Assembly (NCBI GenBank): GCA_019694435.1
Contig: JAIBBZ010000016.1
Location: forward strand, 1 to 64,000
DNA: 64,000 bases
Origin: Pirellulales bacterium
GTDB taxonomy: Bacteria > Planctomycetota > Planctomycetia > Pirellulales > JAEUIK01
Direction: 5' to 3'
Part shown: positions 9,169-18,572 of the stretch, piece after piece
Numbering within the stretch: the stretch's first letter is position 1
How the letters are laid out: every line of letters begins with the position of its first letter
Made by a program: the position numbers and the translations under genes
The notes under the pieces: model-generated
What the model was told of the DNA's origin: nothing
Databases searched by the model: none
Seen by the model: the letters and a program-made list of their open reading frames with translations, nothing else

Positions 9169-9984
9169 TCAACTCGGCCGCTGTGCCAGGGGCAGCGTGA
9201 CGACCGAAGTGCCCAGCATACCGCGCCGATCGCACAGGGCGCAGCGAGTCTGGCCGATCCCATGGTCGAGCCAGACGCTTTCCGGTGCCATCCGCACCCA
9301 AGGCTCTTCCGGGGCCCGGGCCAGGTGGAGCGTCAGGTCGGCGTTCATGAACAGGTACTGCGGGCTCTCCAGCCCGATGGGCGCCCCGAAGGCGTTGCCG
9401 CAGTCGGCCGCTGCGGCGACCGCCGCGGTGTGCGAGAGGGGGCGGCCCGGCAGCAGCTCGGCAAACACGCGAATCCAGGCCGCCGACGGTGTGGGCTTGT
9501 ACATGGCGCCGGGCACCTGGGTACGGATTTCCGAGGCTTCGTCGACAAACGGCGCCAGGCGCGGCTGGCGACCGTCGAAGTTCAGCGGGGCAAAATTCTC
9601 GGGCCGATCCGGCGGTGGCTGGAGTTCGACGCCGGTTCCTTCCAGGGGTGGCAGCGTGAAGTCCTGCTGGCGGGTGCGCTGCACAAAAGCCGACGCCGTG
9701 AATTTGTTCTCCTGCGACAAGGTGATTTCGAGCAGCGTGACGCGCCGGCCCGCCTTGACGATCCGTGAGCCCACCTCAAGCGGCTGCGTGGTCACGGGAC
9801 GCAGCAAGTCCATGGTCAACCGCGTGGTCACCCAATCGTCGCCGGGCACGAGTTCCTCGCCCAAGGTGACGCACAGCGCAGCGACCGGCCCGGCATGCAG
9901 GCTCTCGCTCGACCACGGACCTACGGCCGCGCGCTGTGGAAACCAGCGGTTCTGTTCGCGCTCGAAGAAGACAGGATGAGACAT
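9169..9984 (-). CDS. Acyl-CoA thioesterase-like double-hotdog protein
   Basis: The 271-residue protein resembles the thioesterase-like superfamily with two hotdog folds (TesB/4HBT_3 type). The first half contains the strand pattern LLRPVTTQPLEV, RIVKAGRRV, EITLSQ; the second half repeats it with ADLTLHLAR and VWLDHGIGQTRC. No signal peptide is present, so it is cytoplasmic. Hydrolysis of an acyl-CoA is the family activity; the chain length cannot be told. The ATG is 12 bases from the stop of the upstream VOC gene, which indicates one transcript. Confidence 0.75.
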   Translation of the reverse strand: MSHPVFFEREQNRWFPQRAAVGPWSSESLHAGPVAALCVTLGEELVPGDDWVTTRLTMDLLRPVTTQPLEVGSRIVKAGRRVTLLEITLSQENKFTASAFVQRTRQQDFTLPPLEGTGVELQPPPDRPENFAPLNFDGRQPRLAPFVDEASEIRTQVPGAMYKPTPSAAWIRVFAELLPGRPLSHTAAVAAAADCGNAFGAPIGLESPQYLFMNADLTLHLARAPEEPWVRMAPESVWLDHGIGQTRCALCDRRGMLGTSVVTLPLAQRPS

Positions 9985-9996
9985 TTGCCGCTGCGC

Positions 9997-10926
9997 TTAG
10001 TCTTGCCAGAGGCCTTCGGGGATCGGCTTCGACTCGACCACCTCGATGAGCACTTGATCGGGGCCTTGCACGAAGAAACTCTTGAGCTTGTGCGGTTCGC
10101 GCACGGCGATCGGTTCCACGATCGTCGCGCCCTCGCGCTGCATCCGCTCGAACACCGGCTCGATCTGCCGGTAGGAAAATGCAAGATGGTCGATCGGCCG
10201 CCCCCGGGTGGGCTGGATCTCCTTGAGCGGTGGATCGGGCCACCAATAGGGTGCAGGGTCCCAGTCGGGCTTGCCGAAAAAGATCATCAGCACGTTGTCG
10301 CACTGGATCGTATTGATCCAGATGTCGGACAGCGCCTTCGGATCGCCGGGCTTACGCGGTTCGGTCGGTGCGGGCGGCTTGGGCACCTGCGGCGCGCGCG
10401 GCTTCAGGCCCAGATGCTTCGCATACCAGGCACAGGCCGCATTCACGTCGTCCGCAAAGAAATGCACGTGGGCAAACCGGTGGTGGCCCATCGTGTTGAT
10501 CTCGATCAGCTCCTTGTCGGGCCCGCTGATGTACATGTAGTAGTTGTTCGGGCCCGGTAGCGGCGAAAGCGGCGTGTGGATGTCGACGTCGTGGTTTTTC
10601 CACCATTCGTACTCGTTCTTGACGTCGACGCCGCCCCAGCCGATGTGCCAGATGCCCGTGTTGAGCGCGGCCTCGGGCGGTTCTGCGACCTGGTTGAACA
10701 GGATGAACGAGCGCTCGGTGAACAGCGCCTCGACCGCGTCGTTGAACTGCACCGGCACGGCCCCGAACACCCGGCGGTAGAACTGCACGGAGCGTTTGGG
10801 GTTGGTGACATTCAGACGCACGTGGTGAAATCGCGCCGGCATAGGATCTTCGGCCCGTGCGGCGGGCGCGACCAGCGCCAGGCTGACCAAGACCAGCCAG
10901 CGAAGCGACGATCGTCGGGTTTGCAT
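9997..10926 (-). CDS. Exported VOC-family (glyoxalase/dioxygenase fold) protein
   Basis: The chosen ATG at 10926 has GGGAGA about 7 bases upstream and gives a signal peptide (LRWLVLVSLALVAPAARA), for a product of 309 residues. The frame is open for 77 more codons upstream, but that stretch has no protein-like content. Two vicinal-oxygen-chelate modules are visible: RFHHVRLNVTNPKRSVQFYR with GPDKELIEIN, and FAHVHFFADDVNAACAWYAK with LAFSYRQIEP and DQVLIEVVE. Metal-ligand His and Glu candidates are present (HHVRLN, ELIEIN). Export is unusual for glyoxalases but common among planctomycete VOC proteins. The substrate is unknown. Confidence 0.8.
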   Translation of the reverse strand: MQTRRSSLRWLVLVSLALVAPAARAEDPMPARFHHVRLNVTNPKRSVQFYRRVFGAVPVQFNDAVEALFTERSFILFNQVAEPPEAALNTGIWHIGWGGVDVKNEYEWWKNHDVDIHTPLSPLPGPNNYYMYISGPDKELIEINTMGHHRFAHVHFFADDVNAACAWYAKHLGLKPRAPQVPKPPAPTEPRKPGDPKALSDIWINTIQCDNVLMIFFGKPDWDPAPYWWPDPPLKEIQPTRGRPIDHLAFSYRQIEPVFERMQREGATIVEPIAVREPHKLKSFFVQGPDQVLIEVVESKPIPEGLWQD

Positions 10927-10999
10927 GCGTGGGTCTCCCGTGCGGAAGGGATCGGGCGGCGGGCGGCGAACACCGTCGTCGCCCGACCAAGCGACGTCG

Positions 11000-12313
11000 T
11001 CAGCCGATAAAGCGATTGACGAGGTTTTCAAGCATTTCCTGGCGGCCGCTACGGTTCGGGGCGATCTCGCCTTTGCTGAGCATATATTGCTCGAGCGAGG
11101 CGAAAGTGGCCCGGCCCGATTCGATCTCCACGCCGATACCGGCGTCCCACGAGGCATAGCGCTCGCGCAGCAACCGGTCCAACTGTCCGTCGGCGCGAAT
11201 CGCGGCGGCGATCTTCAACCCCTGCGCGAACGTGTCCATGCCGCCGATGTGGGCATAGAACAAGTCGATCGGCTCGAAGCTTTCGCGGCGGACCTTGGCG
11301 TCGAAATTCACGCCGCCGGGCGCGAGCCCGCCGTACTTGAGCAGCGTAAGCATGATCTCGGTCGTCAGGTACACGTTCGTCGGAAACTGGTCGGTGTCCC
11401 AGCCCAGGAGCAGATCGCCCGTGTTGGCGTCGATCGAGCCCAGGCTGCCCTGCATCGCGGCATATTCGAGCTCGTGTTGCATGGTGTGCCCGGCCAGCGT
11501 GGCGTGGTTGGTCTCGAGGTTCAGCTTGACGTGCTCGGTCAAGCCGTAGCTGCGCAGGAAATTGAGACACGCCGCCGCATCGAAGTCGTACTGATGCTTG
11601 GTCGGCTCCTTCGGCTTGGGCTCGAACAAGAACTGACCGTGGAAGCCGATCGACTTGGCATGTTCGACGGCCAGGTGCATGAACCGGGCCAAGTGGTCCA
11701 GCTCGCGCTTCATGTCGGTGTTCAACAGCGACTGGTAGCCCTCGCGCCCGCCCCAGAACACGTAATTCTCCCCCCCCAGCTCGTGCGTGACCTCGATGGC
11801 CTTCTTGACCTGTGCCGCGGCATAGGCAAAAGCGTCGGCATTGGGGCTCGTCGCGGCGCCGTGCATATAGCGGGGGTTGCTGAACAGGTTCGCCGTCCCC
11901 CAGAGCAGGCGAATGCCGCTGCGTTTCTGCTCCTCTTTGAGCGTCTTCACGACGGCATCGAGGTTGCGGTTCGATTCGGCCAGCGTGCTGCCCTCGGGCG
12001 CGACGTCGCGATCGTGAAAGCAGTAAAAGGGCGCGCCGAGCTTTTCCATGAACTCGAACGCGACCCGGACGCGCGCTTGAGCGTTTTCAACCGAGTCGGT
12101 CGCGGCTTCCCAGGGGCGGGCCATCGTGGCCGATCCGAAAGGGTCGCTCCCCGTGCCGCGAAACGTGTGCCAGTAGGCCACGCTGAAGCGCAAGTGCTCG
12201 GCCATCGTGCGGCCTTCGACCACTTCGGTCGCGTGGTAATGACGAAACGCCAGCGGGTTGGTCGACTTCGGACCTTCGTAGGCAACCTTCTTGATCTCGG
12301 GAAAAGCGGACAT
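11000..12313 (-). CDS. xylA: Xylose isomerase
   Basis: This 437-residue protein interconverts D-xylose and D-xylulose (and D-glucose/D-fructose) in the cytoplasm using two divalent metals. Its length and N-terminal extension fit class II xylose isomerases. Catalytic His100 and Asp103 lie in [12 protein letters not shown]. The metal site is seen in [26 protein letters not shown] and [23 protein letters not shown] lies about 10 bases before the ATG. No xylulokinase or xylose regulator is nearby; the gene sits among a sulfatase and exported proteins, so a role in breakdown of sulfated plant or algal polysaccharide is a reasonable inference. Confidence 0.97.
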   Translation of the reverse strand: MSAFPEIKKVAYEGPKSTNPLAFRHYHATEVVEGRTMAEHLRFSVAYWHTFRGTGSDPFGSATMARPWEAATDSVENAQARVRVAFEFMEKLGAPFYCFHDRDVAPEGSTLAESNRNLDAVVKTLKEEQKRSGIRLLWGTANLFSNPRYMHGAATSPNADAFAYAAAQVKKAIEVTHELGGENYVFWGGREGYQSLLNTDMKRELDHLARFMHLAVEHAKSIGFHGQFLFEPKPKEPTKHQYDFDAAACLNFLRSYGLTEHVKLNLETNHATLAGHTMQHELEYAAMQGSLGSIDANTGDLLLGWDTDQFPTNVYLTTEIMLTLLKYGGLAPGGVNFDAKVRRESFEPIDLFYAHIGGMDTFAQGLKIAAAIRADGQLDRLLRERYASWDAGIGVEIESGRATFASLEQYMLSKGEIAPNRSGRQEMLENLVNRFIG

Positions 12314-12414
12314 CAGCTCGTTGACCTCTCATGGGCTCGGATGGTGCAGGGGTCCCCAATCGTGCCAGAGCCGATCGACCCAGGCAAGCAACCGCGAGAA
12401 TTGCCCGGCCGCAT

Positions 12415-13782
12415 TCAATAAACCGGCTCGGGCGCCTGCAACTGGGCACGATGCGCCTCGACGCGGCGGTTGATCTCGGCCACGACCTCGGGATGCTCGG
12501 CGGCGATGTTGCGCGACTCGCTGGGGTCCTCGTCCAACTGGAACAAGAGCGGCGGATCGTGCACCTCGGGCTTGGCCTGGCCATAGCCGGCCTGCGTCAG
12601 GTAGTGCAGCTTCCAGGCGCCCCAGCGCGCGGCGAACAAGTCGGGACCCCGATAGTAGAAGAATTCGTCGCGGGCGGACTTGCCATCGCCGAACAGCACC
12701 GGCCCCAGATCGACGCCGTCGATCGGGCGATCGTCGGTCAACCCGACGCCGGCCGCTTTCAGGCAAGTGGTAAACACGTCCATCGTCGTGGCCATGGCCA
12801 ACTCGGTGCGGCCGGGTGCGATCCGGCCCGGCCACCAGAAGATGCCTGGCACGCGCATCCCGCCTTCCCAGGTGCTGCCCTTGCCGCCGCGCAGCAGCCC
12901 GGCGGTGCCCCCTTTGAGCCCTTGCGACAGCCAGGGACCATTGTCGCTCGAGAAGAACACCAGCGTGTTTTCGTGCAGCCCCAACTCGCGCAGCCGCGCG
13001 ATGATCTGTCCGGTGCTCCAATCGATCGTCTCGACGACGTCGCCGTACAGCCCGCGCGGACTGCGGCCGGCGAACTTGTCGCTCGCGGCCAGCGGTACGT
13101 GCGGCATGGTGTGGGCCAGGTAGAGCAAGAACGGACGCTTGGCGGCCGCGGCGGCGTCGATAAACGCCAGCGACTCTTGCGTGTAGCGCTCGGTCAGCGG
13201 GCCCTGGTCGGGTTCGGTTTCGATCGTCTCCAGATCGCGGATCAGGGGCAAAGGCGGCCAGCCCTTGGGTTTGGCGGCCGCACTGCCCAGGCCCATGTCG
13301 TTGCTATACGGGATCCCGAAATAGTGCTCGAAGCCGTGGTGCTTGGGCAGATCGGCCGGTTTGTGGCCGAGGTGCCATTTGCCGATGCAGGCCGTGCGAT
13401 AGCCGGCCGCCTGGAGCAATTCGCCCAGCGTCTGCTCGTCGCCCGGCAAGCCGCGCTCGGAGTGCGGGAACAACACGCGTTCCTTGACGCCGGCCATGCC
13501 GCTGCGAAGCGGGTAGCGCCCCGTAAGCAACGCAGCGCGGCTAGGCGTGCAAACCGGCGCGGCCGAATAGAACTGCGTAAACCGTGCGCCTTCGGCCGCC
13601 ATGCGGTCCAAGGCAGGCGTACGAATTGTCGGATGCCCGTAGCACCCTAGATCGCCGTAGCCGAGATCGTCGGCGTACACGATGACGATGTTCAGCGGCG
13701 AGGCCATCGCGGTTCGGGGCACGCTGCATGCCGACAGCACCAGCGCGACGATTGCCAGCCAACGTCCGCACGGCAGGAACAT
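12415..13782 (-). CDS. Formylglycine-dependent sulfatase, predicted lipoprotein
   Basis: GGAGGAG lies directly upstream of ATG 13782, fixing a 455-residue product. The signal peptide ends in LSAC (Cys19), a good lipobox, so the enzyme may be membrane-anchored. Sulfatase hallmarks are YADDLGYGD (Asp38, Asp39), C-T-P-S-R at residues 78-82 (Cys78 to be converted to formylglycine), IGKWHLG and FSSDNGPW. The enzyme releases sulfate from an ester; the size and motifs match the arylsulfatase A-like group typical of planctomycetes degrading sulfated polysaccharides. The activating formylglycine-generating enzyme is not in the window. It lies 101 bases upstream of xylA on the same strand. Confidence 0.95.
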   Translation of the reverse strand: MFLPCGRWLAIVALVLSACSVPRTAMASPLNIVIVYADDLGYGDLGCYGHPTIRTPALDRMAAEGARFTQFYSAAPVCTPSRAALLTGRYPLRSGMAGVKERVLFPHSERGLPGDEQTLGELLQAAGYRTACIGKWHLGHKPADLPKHHGFEHYFGIPYSNDMGLGSAAAKPKGWPPLPLIRDLETIETEPDQGPLTERYTQESLAFIDAAAAAKRPFLLYLAHTMPHVPLAASDKFAGRSPRGLYGDVVETIDWSTGQIIARLRELGLHENTLVFFSSDNGPWLSQGLKGGTAGLLRGGKGSTWEGGMRVPGIFWWPGRIAPGRTELAMATTMDVFTTCLKAAGVGLTDDRPIDGVDLGPVLFGDGKSARDEFFYYRGPDLFAARWGAWKLHYLTQAGYGQAKPEVHDPPLLFQLDEDPSESRNIAAEHPEVVAEINRRVEAHRAQLQAPEPVY

Positions 13783-13878
13783 GGCAGTTTCTCCTCCACA
13801 GGGTCCCCCAACGGACCAACCTTGCAACAGGTTGGCTGCGCGTCGAGGCGGTTGCAAGCGACCCCCGGTGAGAAACGG

Positions 13879-14892
13879 CTACCGACGCAGCCGCGAGATG
13901 TCGACGTATTGATGGCGGCCGCCGTTCTGCTCGGCCAGCTCGGCGAGGAAGTTGCGGCCGCCGAAGGCCGGCCCGAACCCGAACTCGATCGTGTGGATGA
14001 TCGAGCCGTGGTGGTTGGCCCGGTGGATTTCGGCCAGTTGCGTCGGCGTGAGCACCGGCTGATCGGCGTCGGTCAAGAAGAAGATGATGTCCGGGTCGAG
14101 CGCCAACGCCGCCCGCAAAGCCGGTTCGTGGCGTGTCGCCCCGTCGGGGTTGATCTGGGCGATGAACCGCGCGGCTTGCTGTTTGTGTTGCGGGCTCGCC
14201 GCGCCCAGTTCACGACCTCGATCGGCAAACGGCACGAGCGTGGGCGATTCGTTGTAGAAGATGATTTGGAACTCGTGTTCCGCTCCCAGGTGCTCCAGGC
14301 TGGCCGACAACTCGCTCTTGGCCGCGTCGAGGGCCGTGCGGCCGGAGCCGCCCATGCTGCCCGAGCGATCGAAGACATAGATGAACTTGAACCCCCGTCC
14401 CGCGACGCCAAATACGCCGGTCGTCGCTGCACCGGCGCCGCCTGCCCCGGGACGCGAAGCGGGAGGCCCGTCGCCCCCGGCGCGCGGCGCACTCGGGGCC
14501 TCGGCGTCTGCCTTGGGCAGTTTGCTCGGCGCAGCCGCCGCGGGCGGAGCCGCCGGCGCCTCGGTCGGAGCATCGATGGCCGAAGGTGGCGGGGGCGGGC
14601 CGCCCACGCGCACCACCGGCGGGGAGGCATCGGCCGGGCGATCGACCATGGTCAGATGACGCCCGCTGCCCGCGCCGGGGGACGCAGTCCGTGATTGCAG
14701 CAGCCAGTTCGCAGACCAGACCAGGAGCGTGGCGTGGAGCAGCAGCGAAACCACCCAGGCCGAGCCCCCGATCAACGGGCGCCGCGCAGGAGCCGTGCCG
14801 ACTGCCGCGCGCGCAGCCGACGAATCTGTCGCGGCGGTGCGAGCGCGCCAGCCGGTCAAGCTGGGTTCGATCGTCGAGAGCGATTCGCGCAT
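13879..14892 (-). CDS. Membrane-anchored von Willebrand factor A domain protein
   Basis: The product has one membrane segment (WVVSLLLHATLLVWSANWLL, about residues 45-65), a long Pro/Ala/Gly-rich linker of about 100 residues and a C-terminal VWA domain. The metal-ion-dependent adhesion site is intact: DRSGSM, a Thr in GATRHEP and Asp in FLTDAD. The linker resembles those of TonB-like and planctomycete VWA proteins, which place the VWA domain in the periplasm. ATG 14892 gives 337 residues; a TTG at 14946 would add 18. It lies 96 bases upstream of the sulfatase. The partner is unknown. Confidence 0.85.
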   Translation of the reverse strand: MRESLSTIEPSLTGWRARTAATDSSAARAAVGTAPARRPLIGGSAWVVSLLLHATLLVWSANWLLQSRTASPGAGSGRHLTMVDRPADASPPVVRVGGPPPPPSAIDAPTEAPAAPPAAAAPSKLPKADAEAPSAPRAGGDGPPASRPGAGGAGAATTGVFGVAGRGFKFIYVFDRSGSMGGSGRTALDAAKSELSASLEHLGAEHEFQIIFYNESPTLVPFADRGRELGAASPQHKQQAARFIAQINPDGATRHEPALRAALALDPDIIFFLTDADQPVLTPTQLAEIHRANHHGSIIHTIEFGFGPAFGGRNFLAELAEQNGGRHQYVDISRLRR

Positions 14893-15019
14893 CGTGCTCT
14901 GAGCGGCGTTGGAAGGCAGGCCCCGCTCGATTCTAGAAGTCGGCAATTTCTCGGGTCAACGCAAGCACGCTCGCCTGCGGCAGGCCGGATTGCCTCCTCG
15001 CCGGTTCGCCGAGCGCCGA

Positions 15020-15025
15020 TATAAT
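15020..15025 (+). promoter_or_regulatory. Consensus -10 box before def
   Basis: A perfect TATAAT lies 35 bases before the def ATG. No convincing -35 is found at 16-18 bases, so this rests on the -10 alone. Transcription would begin near 15032 and give a short leader for def and fmt. Confidence 0.4.
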
Positions 15026-15059
15026 GCGGGTTTATCCCACCGATCGCAGACCCGGTGCC

Positions 15060-15641
15060 ATGCGGATCATTCACTATCCCCATCCCACGCTCCGCCATCG
15101 CTCGAAGCCGCTCAAGCGGGTCGACGCCGAGTTGCAGCACATGGTACGGCAGATGTTCGACCTGATGTACGAGGCCAAGGGCATCGGCCTGGCCGCCAAC
15201 CAGGTCGATTTGCCCTACCGGCTGTTCATCCTCAACCTGGAGAGCGATCCGGAGAAGCCCGAGCTCGAGCAGGTGTTCATCAATCCGGTGATCAGCGGAC
15301 GCAAGGGCACGGCCACGGCCGAAGAAGGGTGCCTGAGCCTGCCGGGGCTGTACGCCGACGTCACCCGGCCCGAGCGGGTAACGATCAATGCCTACAACCT
15401 CCGGGGTGAGGAGATCGACCAGGAGATCGAGGGGCTGTTTGCCCGGGCCGTGCAGCACGAGGTCGATCATCTCGACGGCGTGTTGTTCATCGATCGGTTG
15501 AATGAGACCAGCCAGATCGAGGTTCGCGACGTGCTGGGCGAATTCGAGACCAACTTCGAGTCGCGGCGTCGCAGCGGCGAAATTGGCGACGACACCCAGA
15601 TCGCGGCCCGGATTGCGGAGCTGGAACGCCTCCGCACCTGA
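15060..15641 (+). CDS. def: Peptide deformylase
   Basis: This 193-residue enzyme removes the formyl group from the N-terminal methionine of new proteins. All three family motifs are present: GIGLAANQ (41-48), EEGCLSLPG (88-96, Cys91 a metal ligand) and QHEVDHLDG (His133, Glu134, His137). The in-frame ATG at 15024 would add 12 residues before MRIIHYPHP, which is where other deformylases begin, so 15060 is preferred. It is followed after 33 bases by fmt, the enzyme that adds the formyl group, a classic pairing. Confidence 0.97.
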   Translation: MRIIHYPHPTLRHRSKPLKRVDAELQHMVRQMFDLMYEAKGIGLAANQVDLPYRLFILNLESDPEKPELEQVFINPVISGRKGTATAEEGCLSLPGLYADVTRPERVTINAYNLRGEEIDQEIEGLFARAVQHEVDHLDGVLFIDRLNETSQIEVRDVLGEFETNFESRRRSGEIGDDTQIAARIAELERLRT

Positions 15642-15674
15642 TGCGTTCGCCGGCCAGGCCCCAGAGACCGCGCC

Positions 15675-16640
15675 ATGCGCTTGATCATGATGGGCACCGG
15701 GCCGTTTGCACGGCCGACGTTCGAAGCGCTCTATGCCACCCGGCACGAGATCGTGGCGCTGGTGACGCAGCCGCTACGGCCGGCCAAGGGTAAATCCGTC
15801 CCCGAGCCGAGCCCCCTGCGGGCCGTGGCCGAACGGCACGGAACGCCGATCTTCGACCCCGAGCCGCTCAACACCGACGCGGCCCGCGACACGCTGCGCG
15901 CGTGGAACGCCGACTTGTTCGTCGTGGCCGACTACGGCCAGATTCTGGCGGCCGAGACGCTGGCCACGGCGCGGCTGGGGGGCGTCAACCTGCACGGCTC
16001 GCTGCTGCCCCGTTACCGCGGCGCGGCGCCGATCAATTGGGCCATCTATCACGGCGAGACCGCAGCCGGCGTGTCGGTCATTCATATGACGCCTCGGATC
16101 GACGCGGGCCCGGTCCTGGCGCAGGCCTCGCTCGAGATCGGCCCCGACGAGACGGCCGTCGAGTTGGAGCAGCGCCTGGCAGCGCTGGGGGCCCCGTTGA
16201 TCTGCGAGGTGATCGACCGGCTCGACGCCGGCCACGTCGAGCCGGTCCCGCAAGACCCGGCGCAGGCCACGCGTGCACCCCGGCTCAAGAAGACCGACGG
16301 GGCGATCGACTGGTCGCGCACGGCCCAGCAGATCAAGAACCAAGTTCGCGCGCTGGAGCCCTGGCCCAAGACGTACACCACCTGGCACAAGGCCGACGGC
16401 TCGACGGTCCGGCTGATCCTGGGGCGTTGCGAAACGGTCGCCGACGCGCCCTCGGCGGCGCCGGGCACGGTCGTCGCCGCCGCCGGCGATGGCCTGGTCG
16501 TCGCCACGGGGCAGGGGGGCCTGCGGCTCGTCGAGCTGCAGCCCTCGGGCAAGCGCCTGCTCCCGGCGGCCGAGTTTCTGCGCGGCTACCGCGTCGCCCC
16601 CGGCGAACGCTTCGGACCAGAAACCGCTAGCGGCTCCTGA
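15675..16640 (+). CDS. fmt: Methionyl-tRNA formyltransferase
   Basis: The 321-residue enzyme transfers formyl from 10-formyltetrahydrofolate to Met-tRNA for initiation. It starts with MRLIMMGTGPFARP, has the folate-binding and catalytic region HGSLLPRYRGAAPINWAI with the conserved Asn/His/Asp set (NLHGSLLP, DAGPVL), and a C-terminal tRNA-binding domain beginning near residue 205. Length is normal for the family. It is expressed with def just upstream. Confidence 0.97.
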   Translation: MRLIMMGTGPFARPTFEALYATRHEIVALVTQPLRPAKGKSVPEPSPLRAVAERHGTPIFDPEPLNTDAARDTLRAWNADLFVVADYGQILAAETLATARLGGVNLHGSLLPRYRGAAPINWAIYHGETAAGVSVIHMTPRIDAGPVLAQASLEIGPDETAVELEQRLAALGAPLICEVIDRLDAGHVEPVPQDPAQATRAPRLKKTDGAIDWSRTAQQIKNQVRALEPWPKTYTTWHKADGSTVRLILGRCETVADAPSAAPGTVVAAAGDGLVVATGQGGLRLVELQPSGKRLLPAAEFLRGYRVAPGERFGPETASGS

Positions 16641-16698
16641 CCCTCCAGCACGCGCGACTTCGGATCGCGTTCCCTGGTCGGCGGCTGTGGGGGTGGGT

Positions 16699-16704
16699 TA
16701 GACT
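16699..16704 (+). promoter_or_regulatory. TAGACT -10-like element before small membrane protein
   Basis: TTAGACTAG occurs 58 bases before ATG 16763. Similar TAGACT/TAGAAT elements precede glnE (18476) and the redoxin gene (46676), which suggests a recurrent -10 type in this genome. No clear -35 accompanies it. Confidence 0.3.
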
Positions 16705-16762
16705 AGTGTTTCTGCCGTCGCAGGCGGGCGGCTGCCGTGTGGTTCAGACCAGGAGCCTCGAC

Positions 16763-16948
16763 ATGGAAGTCCGGGACATCGTGATTTGGGCCGTCGCGGC
16801 CCTGATTGCCGCCTCGGCCCTGGTCCGGCTGATGCTGGTGCGGCACAACCGGCTGCTGGCCGAGGCCCGCGACCAGGTCGAGCAAGAACAGCGCCGCCGT
16901 GCCGCCGAAGCCCGGGCCGCGGCCGCCGCCGCCAAACGGGCCTCGTAG
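16763..16948 (+). CDS. Small membrane protein with C-terminal coiled coil
   Basis: This 61-residue protein has one transmembrane helix (DIVIWAVAALIAASALVRLM, residues 4-23) followed by a charged, Ala/Arg/Glu/Gln-rich helix likely to form a coiled coil. AGGAG lies 7 bases before the ATG and decides the start; the longer in-frame ATG at 16706 has no site. It sits between fmt and miaB on the same strand. I do not recognise a family; it is probably a cytoplasmic-facing membrane anchor. Confidence 0.65.
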   Translation: MEVRDIVIWAVAALIAASALVRLMLVRHNRLLAEARDQVEQEQRRRAAEARAAAAAAKRAS

Positions 16949-17025
16949 CGGCCAAGTGTGTTTGACTCCAGCGAGTGAATCCCCACCGGGTCGCCCCCCA
17001 CGGCCCGAAAGCCCCCGTCCGACGC

Positions 17026-18483
17026 ATGAGCAAGCGGTTGTATATCGAGACGGTCGGCTGCCAGATGAACCTGCTCGACAGCGAGCTGGTCGTCGCGAGC
17101 CTGAGGGCCCAGGGCTATACGCTGGTCGCCACGCCGCGCGAGGCCGACACGATCCTGTTCAACACCTGCAGCGTGCGGCAGCATGCCGAAGACAAGATCT
17201 ACAGCGCCCTGGGGCGATTGAAGCACGCCAAAGAGCGCGATCCCGGCAAGATCATCGGCGTGCTGGGCTGCATGGCGCAAAAAGACCAGCAGTTGATCTT
17301 TCGCCGGGCGCCGTTTGTCGACCTGGTGGTCGGTCCCGGCCAGTTGCACCAGGTGCCCGAGCTGTTGGCCGACATCGCCGCGCGGGGCGAGCGGCGGATG
17401 GAAGTGAGCCTGGGACGCAAAGACGGCAGCCGGGCCGAGATCGAGCGGAGCTTCGAGAGCTACGACCCGCTGCGCGATCCGCAGATGCGCCCGACGCCCT
17501 ATCAGGCGTTCGTGCGGATCATGATCGGCTGTGACAAATTCTGCACGTATTGCATCGTCCCCTCGGTGCGCGGGCCCGAGCAAAGCCGCCCGGCCGAGCA
17601 CATCGTCGCCGAGGTCCGTCAGTTGGCCGGCGAGGGCTGTCGCGAAGTGACCTTGTTGGGGCAAACGGTCAACAGTTACCAGGACCAGGGGGCCGGGGCC
17701 AAGGTCCGCCTGCCCGAGTTGCTGGCGCGGATTCACGACATCGAGGGGATCGACCGCATTCGCTTCGTCACGAACTACCCCCGCGATATGTCGCAGGAGC
17801 TGCTCGAGGCGGTCCGCGATCTGCCCAAGGTCTGTCCGTACCTGCACGTGCCGGCGCAAAGCGGCTCGAACGAGATGCTCAAGCGGATGAAACGAGGCTA
17901 CACGGTCGAAGAATACCGCGAGATGCTGGCCCGGATTCGCGCGACGGTGCCCGAGGCGGCCGTGACCAGCGATTTCATCGTCGGTTTTTGCGGCGAGACG
18001 GAAGACGACTTCCAGGCGACGGTCGAGCTGGTCCGCGAGGCGCGGTTCAAGAACTGCTATATCTTCAAGTACAGTGCCCGTCCCGGCACGAAGGCCGACG
18101 AGCTGATGCGGGACGACGTGCCGGAAGACGTCAAGCGGCGCCGCAACAACGAGTTGCTGGCAATTCAGAACGAAATCTGCGATGCCGACAACCAGCCCTT
18201 TGTCGGCCGCGACGTCGAAATCCTGGTCGAAGGGCCCAGCAAGCTGGCCCGCAAGCAGCACGCGGGCGACGAGCAGCCCCACGGCGACCGGTTGCAGCTC
18301 ACGGGCCGCACGCCCTGCGATCGGATCGTGGTCTTTGAGGGCCGGCCGCGGCTGGTGGGCCAACTGCTCACGCTCCGGGTGGTCGCCGCCGACGCGTTCA
18401 CGCTGTTCGGCGAGATTGTGCCCGAGCACGTGGGGCCCGAGGTGTATCAACTGTCCGCAACCGGCGGCGGGCGATTAGACTAG
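17026..18483 (+). CDS. miaB: tRNA-2-methylthio-N6-dimethylallyladenosine synthase
   Basis: MiaB methylthiolates N6-isopentenyl-adenosine 37 of tRNAs using two 4Fe-4S clusters. Of 485 residues, Cys12, Cys48 and Cys82 (GCQMN, NTCSV, GCMAQ) form the auxiliary cluster site and Cys169, Cys173 and Cys176 (CDKFCTYC) the radical-SAM site. The IVPSVRGPEQSR continuation and C-terminal TRAM domain fit MiaB rather than RimO or MtaB. The start MSKRLYIETVGCQMN matches the family; the upstream in-frame ATG at 16975 adds only low-complexity residues. The gene's end overlaps a -10-like element for glnE. Confidence 0.96.
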   Translation: MSKRLYIETVGCQMNLLDSELVVASLRAQGYTLVATPREADTILFNTCSVRQHAEDKIYSALGRLKHAKERDPGKIIGVLGCMAQKDQQLIFRRAPFVDLVVGPGQLHQVPELLADIAARGERRMEVSLGRKDGSRAEIERSFESYDPLRDPQMRPTPYQAFVRIMIGCDKFCTYCIVPSVRGPEQSRPAEHIVAEVRQLAGEGCREVTLLGQTVNSYQDQGAGAKVRLPELLARIHDIEGIDRIRFVTNYPRDMSQELLEAVRDLPKVCPYLHVPAQSGSNEMLKRMKRGYTVEEYREMLARIRATVPEAAVTSDFIVGFCGETEDDFQATVELVREARFKNCYIFKYSARPGTKADELMRDDVPEDVKRRRNNELLAIQNEICDADNQPFVGRDVEILVEGPSKLARKQHAGDEQPHGDRLQLTGRTPCDRIVVFEGRPRLVGQLLTLRVVAADAFTLFGEIVPEHVGPEVYQLSATGGGRLD

Positions 18484-18490
18484 ATAGCAC
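18473..18490 (+). promoter_or_regulatory. Possible glnE promoter element (TAGACTAGATAGC)
   Basis: TAGACT at 18476-18481 overlaps the miaB stop codon and is followed by AGATAGCACG. The same arrangement, TAGAATAGATAGCTCG, precedes the redoxin gene at 46676. This suggests a shared promoter or operator sequence, but no -35 is evident. Confidence 0.3.
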
Positions 18491-18572
18491 GCATCAACGA
18501 GATTCGAGACGGTCGGTGCGCGTGGCGGCGCGACATCGGCGCCCCTGAGTGCCAGTCGGAAGCGACGCCTTC